Shown here in pieces: positions 26,724-34,032 of a DNA stretch of 38,679 nucleotides (positions are counted from its first letter, which is position 1; the number at the start of each line of letters is the position of its first letter). The position numbers were made by a program, and so were the translations under genes. The notes beneath the pieces are model-generated. The model saw only the letters and a program-made list of their open reading frames with translations. It was not told the DNA's origin and did not search any database. Source of the DNA: Gammaproteobacteria bacterium (GTDB lineage Bacteria > Pseudomonadota > Gammaproteobacteria > SZUA-140); NCBI GenBank assembly GCA_015488555.1, contig WFNO01000026.1, forward strand, positions 1-38,679, given 5' to 3'.

Positions 26724-27746
26724 ATGAACGGCGAAGACAGACGCGACAAAGGCAACGAGCGAGGCCGCAGCCGGCAGCCCTATCGGGATCTGGGGCCGGA
26801 GAAGATCCTTCAGGCCTTGGAGGAAGCGGGGTTTTCCTGTGACGGCCGGGTGTTGGCCCTCAACAGTTACGAGAACCGGGTGTATCAGATCGGTCTCGAG
26901 GACGGCGAGCCGGTGGTGGTCAAGTTCTACCGGCCGGGACGCTGGTCCGACGCGGCCATCCGAGAGGAGCACGCCTTCACCCGCGAACTGGCCGCACACG
27001 AGATCCCCGTGGCCGCCCCGCTGGCCGATGCCCGGGGCGAAACCCTGTTCCATCACGGCGGTTACCGTTTCGCCGTCTTCCCGCGCCGGGGCGGGCGCCC
27101 GCCCGAACTCGACGATCCGGCCCAACTGGAGTTGCTGGGGCGTTACCTGGGCCGGTTGCATGCCGTGGGTGCGGTGCGTCCTTTCCGCCACCGCCCCCAT
27201 CTGAACGTGCAGCACTATGCCGTGGATGCCTACCGTTTTCTCCTGGAGGCCGGGTTCGTGCCGCGGGAACTGGCGGCGGAATACCGCCGCCTGGCGGAGA
27301 CCCTGGTCGCCGGCATCGAGGCCCGTTACCAGGAAGCCGGGCCGGTGGCCGAACTGCGTATCCATGGCGACTGCCATCCCGGGAACATCCTGTGGCGCGA
27401 GGGAATTGTCGTCATGGTGGATTTCGACGACGTGTGCATGGGGCCGGCGGTGCAGGATCTGTGGATGTTCCTCGCCGGTGACCGGGACTACATGGCGGCG
27501 CGGCTGGGGGACCTCTTGCGGGGCTATACCGTGTTCCGGGACTTCGATACCCGGGAACTGGTGCTCATCGAGGCCTTGCGCGCCATGCGCATGTTGCACT
27601 ACGCCGCCTGGCTCGCCCGGCGCTGGGACGACCCCGCCTTTCCCCAGGCCTTTCCCTGGTTCAACAGCCGGCGCTACTGGGAGGATCACCTGCTGGCCCT
27701 GCGGGAGCAGGTGGCGGCGCTGGAAGAGCCGCCGCTCGCGCCCTGA
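26724..27746 (+). CDS. srkA: Stress response kinase A (YihE/SrkA, APH-fold Ser/Thr kinase)
   Basis: LNSYENRVYQIGLEDGEPVVVKFYRPGRWS, LRIHGDCHPGNILWREGIVVMVDFDDVCMGPAVQDLWMFL; in-frame upstream ATG at 26682 also possible. Confidence 0.94.
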   Translation: MNGEDRRDKGNERGRSRQPYRDLGPEKILQALEEAGFSCDGRVLALNSYENRVYQIGLEDGEPVVVKFYRPGRWSDAAIREEHAFTRELAAHEIPVAAPLADARGETLFHHGGYRFAVFPRRGGRPPELDDPAQLELLGRYLGRLHAVGAVRPFRHRPHLNVQHYAVDAYRFLLEAGFVPRELAAEYRRLAETLVAGIEARYQEAGPVAELRIHGDCHPGNILWREGIVVMVDFDDVCMGPAVQDLWMFLAGDRDYMAARLGDLLRGYTVFRDFDTRELVLIEALRAMRMLHYAAWLARRWDDPAFPQAFPWFNSRRYWEDHLLALREQVAALEEPPLAP

Positions 27747-27830
27747 AAATTCCCTTTCACGACGCTTTTCCGCCGGGGCGGGCGCAGGAGGCCGCCGATC
27801 GAGGAGGCTGCCGGCCCTTCCTGAGCCCGT

Positions 27831-28583
27831 TCAGGCGCTGCGCCAGTAGTTCTCGGTGGTGATGTGTCCCGGCGCCTGGCGCCGGTGGCGGCGCAGGCCG
27901 CGCCGCTCCAGCACCGCGCGTGTATCGCGCACCATGTCGGGATTGCCGCAGATCATGACCTGGCTGCGCTCGGGAGCGAGTTGTACGCCCGCTCGTTCCT
28001 CCAGGCTGCCGTTTTCGATGGCCCCGGGAATGCGCCCCGGCAGGGCGAAATCGGTTTCCTCGCGACTCACCATGGGAATCATGACGAATCGCCCCGGATG
28101 TTGCCGGCCGATGTCGGCGAGGATGTCGCCGTAGGTGAGTTCGCGGGCGTAGCGCACGCCATGGACCAGGATCACGCGTTCGAAGCGCGCCCACGGTTCC
28201 GGTGTCCTGAGAATGGAGAGAAAGACCCCCATGCCCGTGCCGGTGGACAGACACCACAATTCGCGCCCGTCCGGGACCTCCTGGAGGACGAAGAAACCGC
28301 TACCCTGGCGGGCCACCCACAGGTGGTCTCCCGGCTCCAGGCGTTCCAGGTGGGGCGTGAGCCGGCCGTCGGGGACCACCACGAAATAGAACTCCAAGGG
28401 GCGCTCCTGGGGCGGATTGACGAAGGAATAGGGGCGGGCGACGCGTTCTCCGTCCAGGTCCAGGGCCAGGCGGGTGAACTGGCCGGCCACGAAGGGGGCC
28501 ACCTCGGCCTCCACCTGCAGGGAGACCAGTTTCTCCGTCCAGCACCGCTTGCCGCAGATGCGCCCTGCCACCCATTGGCTCAT
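27831..28583 (-). CDS. fpr: Ferredoxin-NADP(+) reductase
   Basis: FTRLALDLDGERVARPYSFVNPP, LWCLSTGTGMGVFLSIL, RVILVHGVRYARELTY, VMICGNPDMVRDT. Confidence 0.93.
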   Translation of the reverse strand: MSQWVAGRICGKRCWTEKLVSLQVEAEVAPFVAGQFTRLALDLDGERVARPYSFVNPPQERPLEFYFVVVPDGRLTPHLERLEPGDHLWVARQGSGFFVLQEVPDGRELWCLSTGTGMGVFLSILRTPEPWARFERVILVHGVRYARELTYGDILADIGRQHPGRFVMIPMVSREETDFALPGRIPGAIENGSLEERAGVQLAPERSQVMICGNPDMVRDTRAVLERRGLRRHRRQAPGHITTENYWRSA

Positions 28584-28696
28584 GCCCGCACCCTCATGCT
28601 CGCACCGGCCTCCTCTGGTGAGGGCGCGCATCCCGCCTCGCCGGCCGGCGAGCGCACCGCCTGTCTTGTCGTGCCGATCCTGGTACCATCGTGGTC

Positions 28697-29641
28697 ATGA
28701 CCCTCAACGAGTTGCGCTACATCGTGGCCCTGGCGCGGGAGCGCCACTTCGGGCGCGCCGCCGCGGCTTGTTTCGTCAGTCAGCCTACACTCAGCGTGGC
28801 GGTCCGTAAACTGGAAGAGGAACTGGGTGTGGTCCTGTTCGAGCGGGCCAAGCACGAGGTGCGGGTCACCCACATCGGGGAACGCATCGTGGCCCAGGCC
28901 GGCCGCGTACTGGAAGAGGCCGCCGCCTTGCGCCTGCTCGCCCAGCAGGGCCGTGACGAGTTGAGCGGCCCCTTGCGCCTGGGGGCCATCTATACCATCG
29001 GTCCCTATCTGTTGCCCAATCTGGTGCCTCGCCTCCATGCCCTGGCGCCGCAGATGCCGCTGGTGGTGGAAGAGAATTACACGGCGCGCCTGGGCGAGCG
29101 CCTGCAGCAGGGGGAGCTGGACGTGATCATCATCGCCCTCCCCTTCGAAATGCCCGGCGTAGTGGTGGAACCCCTCTACCACGAGCCCTTCGTGGTGGCA
29201 CTGCCGGTGCAGCACCGCTGGAGCCGCCGCAAGCGCATCGGCGCCGAGGAGCTGGCGAGTGAGAATCTGCTGTTGCTGGGTGCCGGGCACTGTTTCCGGG
29301 ACCAGGTGCTGGACGCCTGTCCCGGTTGCAGCCGTTCGGCGCAGGTCAACGGCGAGATCCAGCAAACGGTGGAAGGCAGCTCCTTGGAGACCATCCGCTA
29401 CATGGTGGCCTCGGGCATCGGGGTCACCGTGCTGCCTTGCAGTGCCGTGGGCAGTGATCGATACGCGCGCAAGATGCTGGCCATCAAACCATTCCGCCGG
29501 CCGGTGCCGGGACGCGAGGTGGCCCTCGCCTGGCGCGAGAGTTTCCCCAGACCGCGGGCCGTGGCCGTCCTCAAACAGGCCGTGCTCGCCTGCCGCCATC
29601 CCTGCGCGAGCGCCGTCGGCGCCAAGGGCAGGCGCACCTGA
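28697..29641 (+). CDS. oxyR: OxyR-type LysR-family peroxide-sensing regulator
   Basis: LysR HTH 'HFGRAAAACFVSQPTLSVAVRKLEEELGVVLFERAK'; redox cysteine pair GHC-FRDQVLDA-C with the same spacing as E. coli OxyR C199/C208 (GHCLRDQAMGFC). Confidence 0.93.
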   Translation: MTLNELRYIVALARERHFGRAAAACFVSQPTLSVAVRKLEEELGVVLFERAKHEVRVTHIGERIVAQAGRVLEEAAALRLLAQQGRDELSGPLRLGAIYTIGPYLLPNLVPRLHALAPQMPLVVEENYTARLGERLQQGELDVIIIALPFEMPGVVVEPLYHEPFVVALPVQHRWSRRKRIGAEELASENLLLLGAGHCFRDQVLDACPGCSRSAQVNGEIQQTVEGSSLETIRYMVASGIGVTVLPCSAVGSDRYARKMLAIKPFRRPVPGREVALAWRESFPRPRAVAVLKQAVLACRHPCASAVGAKGRRT

Positions 29642-29651
29642 ACCGCGGCCT

Positions 29652-29671
29652 TGTAGGTGCCAGGCACTTTC
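29652..29671. other. Short perfect inverted repeat GTGCC-A-GGCAC between convergent oxyR and pentapeptide genes
   Basis: Direct reading of TTGTAGGTGCCAGGCACTTTCTC; terminator or REP-like element. Confidence 0.4.
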
Positions 29672-29683
29672 TCAGATACAGGC

Positions 29684-30559
29684 TCATTCACAGGTGCCGA
29701 GGGAGCCGCGCCGGCAGCGGCGGCGGTCGATCCACTGGGCCTTGTCCAGCCGGGCCCCATCGAACAGGGTTTCTTCCAGGATGGCCTCCACCAGGATGGC
29801 GGCGCTGAGATCGCTGTTGCGCAGATCGGCGAACAACAGGTTGCTCTTGGTGAAGTTGGTCTTGACCAAGCGGGCTTCGCTGAGCCTGGCGTCCTCCAGC
29901 GAAGCACGTTCCAGATCGGCCCCCTCCAGGTCGCTGGTGCCGAGGTCGGCGCCGTCGAGCACCGCCTGGCGCAGGTCCGCCCCGCGCAGCGAGGCGCCGC
30001 GCAGGCGCGCGCCGGTGAGGTCGCTCTGGTAGAGTGAGGCCTGATCGAGCAGGGCGCCGTCCAGGGTCGTACGGAGCAGGCGGGCGCGATCGAAGCTGGC
30101 GCCTTTGGCATAGGCCTTGGCCATACTGGCCTCACTGAGGTCGGCGCTCAGAAAGCGGGCCTTGAGCAGGCGGGCCTCGTCCAGGCGGGCACCGCGCAGG
30201 TCACCGAAGCTGAAGTCGGCGCGGCTGAGTTTGGCGCCGCGCAGGTCCGCATCCCGGAAGTCGGTGCGGGTGAGCACGGCCCCCCGCAGGTCGGCCCCGC
30301 GCAGATCGACCCCGCGCTTGTCGCATTCGATCCAGATGACGCCTTTGCCCGGTGGGTCCTCGCAGGCGGCCCGAGCGGCCTGCGGGATGGTGAGGGACAG
30401 CAGGGCCAGAGCGAGCACTTGAGGCAATAGAATCGAGATCCATCTCGGAATCGATGCGGCAGGCAGCGCCGGTGGCCTGGAAAGGGCGGAATATGCCCGC
30501 CCACCGGGTGTTCGGGCCCCGGGCGATGTCCACTGTCCTTGTCTCACGAAGCCACTCAT
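29684..30559 (-). CDS. Secreted pentapeptide-repeat protein
   Basis: A(D/N)LxG-type repeats (GVDLRGADLRGAVLTRTDFRDADLRGAKLSRADF...), signal-like LLPQVLALALLSLTIPQAARA; start chosen as MSGFVRQG, may be later. Confidence 0.88.
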   Translation of the reverse strand: MSGFVRQGQWTSPGARTPGGRAYSALSRPPALPAASIPRWISILLPQVLALALLSLTIPQAARAACEDPPGKGVIWIECDKRGVDLRGADLRGAVLTRTDFRDADLRGAKLSRADFSFGDLRGARLDEARLLKARFLSADLSEASMAKAYAKGASFDRARLLRTTLDGALLDQASLYQSDLTGARLRGASLRGADLRQAVLDGADLGTSDLEGADLERASLEDARLSEARLVKTNFTKSNLLFADLRNSDLSAAILVEAILEETLFDGARLDKAQWIDRRRCRRGSLGTCE

Positions 30560-30738
30560 GGTCGTGGTGAAGCCGTTGCCGGAGGCCGTCACGCGCCTCC
30601 CGTGGCGTCGTCTGAGCCGTGCCCGTTCCAGGCCCGTTCCGGGTCCCTTTCTGAACTCGATGTATGCGGGCGCCTTCAATGGTAACAAAATTGTGCCTTG
30701 CTCCCCATGTGCGGGGTTGCGTTCATGTACAAAGGGGA

Positions 30739-31977
30739 TCAGAAACCTGTGAGTCGGTCGAAGATGCGGAAACCCGCCAGATAGGTGCCGGCGGCAGAGC
30801 CCAGGGTGCTGAAAAGAAAGACCAGCAGGATACGGGCGACACGATTGCGCCACCACCCCCGGAAATGGGTGGTGTCCTCGCGCAGGCGGCTGAAGTCCCC
30901 TACGCTCGGGCGGCGCAACCAGGTCTCCAGGGCGGCGGTGACCATGCCCGCACCGATGGTGGGGTTCAAAGAGGTGATGGGCGCCGCGACGAAGGCCCCG
31001 GCCACGGTGAGGGGGTGGGCGCGGGCGAGCAGGGCGCCCAGCGCACACAGGGTGCCGTTGATGAGCACCCAGTCACCCACCAGTTGCCAGCCCAGTTCGC
31101 TGCTGTGGCGAAAGCCGATGGCGAAGCCGGTGAGGATGAGGGCGACGATCAACCAGGGGATGGCGCGCGGCCAGAAACTGGGGGGAGGCACCACGTCCAG
31201 TTCGGCGATGACTGCGGCGGGCGGTGCAGAGGGCGGTTCCTGCAAATATCGCTGCATGCCCTGCAGGTGTCCTGCACCGACGATCGCCAGCAGATGCCGG
31301 AAACGCCCCGGCTCCGCCTCCTGGCGCAAGCGGGCCGTCATGTAGCGGTCGCGTTCGTCGATGAGCGGCTGGTAGAGGGCCCGCGCCTCCTCGGCGAACT
31401 GGGTGAAGGTGGATTGCAGCAGGTCGCCTTCCTTGAGACGTTCCACCTCTTCGGCACTGATGCGCCGCCGCGACAGTACGCTGCCCAGCAGTCCGGTGAT
31501 GAGCTGCAGGCGCTGCCACCAGGGCACGCTGCGATAAATGCGTTTCAGGGTGACGGAGATGTCGCGGTCGATGAGCAGCAAGGGCAGGTTCCGGCGGCCG
31601 GCGCCTTCGATGGCGGCACGCATCTCCGCGCCCGGCAGGATGTCCAGTTGCTCGGCCATGCGCTGCTGGTAGGCGCCGAGGGCGAGGTGCGCCGCCACCT
31701 GGGCGGCCTTCTTCTCCCGCAGCACCTGAAACAGGTCCATGCGCGCCAAGGCGTCGGGATCGACGATGGCCCGGTGACGGCTGGGACATAGCTCCACGGC
31801 GACGGCGTCGTATTCCCCCGTATCCAGCAGCTCCCGCACCTTGTCGGCACTGGCCCGGGAGACATGGGCCGTGCCCAGCAAGGTAATGCGGGTTCCGCCC
31901 AGTTGGAGGGTGACGAGAGGCTCCCCCGTGCCGGGACGCGGGGAGGATGCGGGTGCTTCCATCACGGACTCATGCAT
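30739..31977 (-). CDS. TraB/PrgY (TIKI-superfamily) domain membrane protein
   Basis: ITLLGTAHVSRASADKVREL, YDAVAVELCPSRH, LAIVGAGHLQGM; C-terminal ~4 TM segments. Confidence 0.88.
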   Translation of the reverse strand: MHESVMEAPASSPRPGTGEPLVTLQLGGTRITLLGTAHVSRASADKVRELLDTGEYDAVAVELCPSRHRAIVDPDALARMDLFQVLREKKAAQVAAHLALGAYQQRMAEQLDILPGAEMRAAIEGAGRRNLPLLLIDRDISVTLKRIYRSVPWWQRLQLITGLLGSVLSRRRISAEEVERLKEGDLLQSTFTQFAEEARALYQPLIDERDRYMTARLRQEAEPGRFRHLLAIVGAGHLQGMQRYLQEPPSAPPAAVIAELDVVPPPSFWPRAIPWLIVALILTGFAIGFRHSSELGWQLVGDWVLINGTLCALGALLARAHPLTVAGAFVAAPITSLNPTIGAGMVTAALETWLRRPSVGDFSRLREDTTHFRGWWRNRVARILLVFLFSTLGSAAGTYLAGFRIFDRLTGF

Positions 31978-32236
31978 CGGCCTCGCCGCCCGTCGGCTTC
32001 ATTCCCCTCGCTGGTCCGGAGCAGGTCGGATTTTCTCTGGGCATGCAATGGTCCTGTGCTGCAATGCGCTCTCGGTTCATGCGGGTATGCTTTTCGCTCG
32101 ATGCCTAGATGGTCTGGCCTCGGACCGCTCGGGTTCGGAATCACATCCCCGTGCCGCACGGTATTTTTGCCGGCTGCAGGCTCGGTCGTTGCAGGCTGGC
32201 GGAGTCCGGTGCCGGAGCGTGTGAGTCGATACGAGG

Positions 32237-32242
32237 ATTCTA
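32237..32242 (-). promoter_or_regulatory. Candidate extended -10 (TGTTAGAAT on minus strand) upstream of the TraB-family gene
   Basis: TTGTGTTAGAATCC; match to TGnTAGAAT; ~260 bp upstream of the called start. Confidence 0.25.
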
Positions 32243-32350
32243 ACACAAGGAATTTTGACGGGAACGACCAGATTCCGAAAAAACCATGCGATTGAAGAGG
32301 ATGTTGTTGAGAGAGCCTTGCTGTGCGGCCCTGGTGGGCAAAGGAGACAT

Positions 32351-32734
32351 TCAGAATTCCAGTTCGTCGTCCAGCATACTGCGCCGTTCGAGCGCGAAGT
32401 AATCCTGCAGGGCCTGGAGCAGGCGGCTGTTGTCGTCGCGCGCCGAGTAGTGGAATACCAATCCGTATTGATAGCGGCCGTGATCGGTGGGATGGTCCTC
32501 GCACCAGATGATGCGGCCGGTGAGGCGGATGCGCTGATCGTCTTCTTCATAGGTGAGACACACGGGCGTGTCGGGGTCCAGATAGCCGTTCATCTCGAAG
32601 CCCATGCCGGAGAGGGACAGGTCCGTGACCTCGTCGATCTCGAATTCTTCCCCCTGGGCCTCCAAGGTGAAGGTGCCCCGGCATTCCTCCATGCAGAAGC
32701 GCAGGCGTTCTTCCTGGCGTCGGTCCGGTTCCAT
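32351..32734 (-). CDS. PilZ domain protein (c-di-GMP receptor candidate)
   Basis: RxxxR in DRRQEERLRF, then DLSLSGMGFEM (D/NxSxxG); start trimmed to MEPDRRQEER. Confidence 0.88.
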   Translation of the reverse strand: MEPDRRQEERLRFCMEECRGTFTLEAQGEEFEIDEVTDLSLSGMGFEMNGYLDPDTPVCLTYEEDDQRIRLTGRIIWCEDHPTDHGRYQYGLVFHYSARDDNSRLLQALQDYFALERRSMLDDELEF

Positions 32735-32777
32735 CGCGCGTTCTTTCCGATGCTGATCCAGCGCAGTACCCGGAAGG

Positions 32778-32804
32778 TAGTCGTCCGCAGGCAGGTGAAC
32801 TTTA
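32778..32804 (-). promoter_or_regulatory. Candidate sigma28 (FliA) promoter TAAAGTTC-N11-GACGACTA upstream of PilZ gene
   Basis: -35 matches TAAAGTTT 7/8, spacer exactly 11, -10 matches GCCGATAA 5/8; ends 44 bp before the ATG. Confidence 0.4.
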
Positions 32805-33014
32805 GCTGTTGAAATGCTACTCACGCGGCGCGATCCGGTGTTGAAAATGGCCTCGAAATGCTCGTTTACCATATAAACTGCGCTTTCTCGGCCATTTTCG
32901 CCTGGTTTCGCACTCGCCCGAGCGAATTTCAACGGCCTGTTGGAGGATATTCGATCGGAGGTCGGACGATGGGCGATGATTCCTGACGTCTGAGATCAGG
33001 TTCCTGAGCCTGGA

Positions 33015-33764
33015 TCACGTGTATTGCACCACCAGCTGTCCACCCATGTAGAGTCCCAGCAGGGCCAGGCCGATGCTGAAGGCCTTTTGCAGGGGGGCGC
33101 GTGGCAGGCGGTGCAGGAGCCGGCTGCCCACCAGGCTGCCCAGTCCCGCCAGCAGGGCGACGCCGATCACCAGACCGGGCGAGAGCGGGATCTCACCCAG
33201 GTAGACCAGGCCGCCAGCGGTGGCGTGGAAGGTGACGAGCACCAGGGAATGTGCCACGGCGGTGGGCAGGTGGGAGATGCCCAGGAACAGCAGGGTGGGC
33301 ACCATGAGGAAACCACCGCCCACACCCAGCAGTCCGGTGGCCAGCCCCAGGGCCATGCCCGTGATCAGGGCCACACCGCAACGGCAGGGTTGTTCCACAT
33401 GCACGTCGCTGAGCTGGACGTGGCGCATCCACCACGACACCACCAGCAGGAGCAGGGCGAACAGTCCCTGTTGTACCCAGGACGCGATCCAGGTGCCGAT
33501 CCAGGCCCCGAGCATGCCGCCCAGTACGCCCCCGCCGCCGAAGAACAGCAGCAGATTGAGGCGCACCACGCGCCAGGCCCGCTGTTGGGTGGCAGCGATG
33601 AGGCTCACGACGGCCACGATCCAGAGGCTGGTGGCGATGGCCTCCTTGATGGGCATGCCGGCGCCATAGGTGAGCAGGGGCACGGTGAGCATGCCACCGC
33701 CGGCGCCGAACAGCCCCAACAACAGGCCGATGAAGGGGGCACCCAGCCACAGCCAGGGGCTCAT
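33015..33764 (-). CDS. TauE/SafE family sulfite exporter-like transporter
   Basis: Two-half TM architecture: GLFGAGGGMLTVPLLTYGAGMPIKEAIATSL and GLLGVGGGFLMVPTLLFLGISHLPTAVAHSL. Confidence 0.93.
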   Translation of the reverse strand: MSPWLWLGAPFIGLLLGLFGAGGGMLTVPLLTYGAGMPIKEAIATSLWIVAVVSLIAATQQRAWRVVRLNLLLFFGGGGVLGGMLGAWIGTWIASWVQQGLFALLLLVVSWWMRHVQLSDVHVEQPCRCGVALITGMALGLATGLLGVGGGFLMVPTLLFLGISHLPTAVAHSLVLVTFHATAGGLVYLGEIPLSPGLVIGVALLAGLGSLVGSRLLHRLPRAPLQKAFSIGLALLGLYMGGQLVVQYT

Positions 33765-33788
33765 GAACCGGGCGCTCCTCGGCGGGGG

Positions 33789-34013
33789 TCAGACATCATC
33801 GTCGCAACCGCATTTGACACCCAGTTTTTTCAAGATCTGTTCCATCAGGCACCAGCGGGTGAAACCCGATTGGAACAGATTGGCGCCCACGAAGGCCGTG
33901 AACCACAACCAGGTGGGCTCGTTCAGGGTCGCGTCGTTGTAGGCCCAGGCCAGCAGCAGCGAGATCAGGATGAAGCCGCCGGCGATGATGCGGATGAGTC
34001 GTTCTACGGTCAT
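33789..34013 (-). CDS. DUF2892 / YgaP-like inner-membrane protein
   Basis: MTVERLIRIIAGGFILISLLLAWA...WLWFTAFVGANLFQSGFTRWCLMEQILKKLGVKCGC. Confidence 0.9.
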   Translation of the reverse strand: MTVERLIRIIAGGFILISLLLAWAYNDATLNEPTWLWFTAFVGANLFQSGFTRWCLMEQILKKLGVKCGCDDDV

Positions 34014-34032
34014 GGGACTACTCCTCGTTGCT

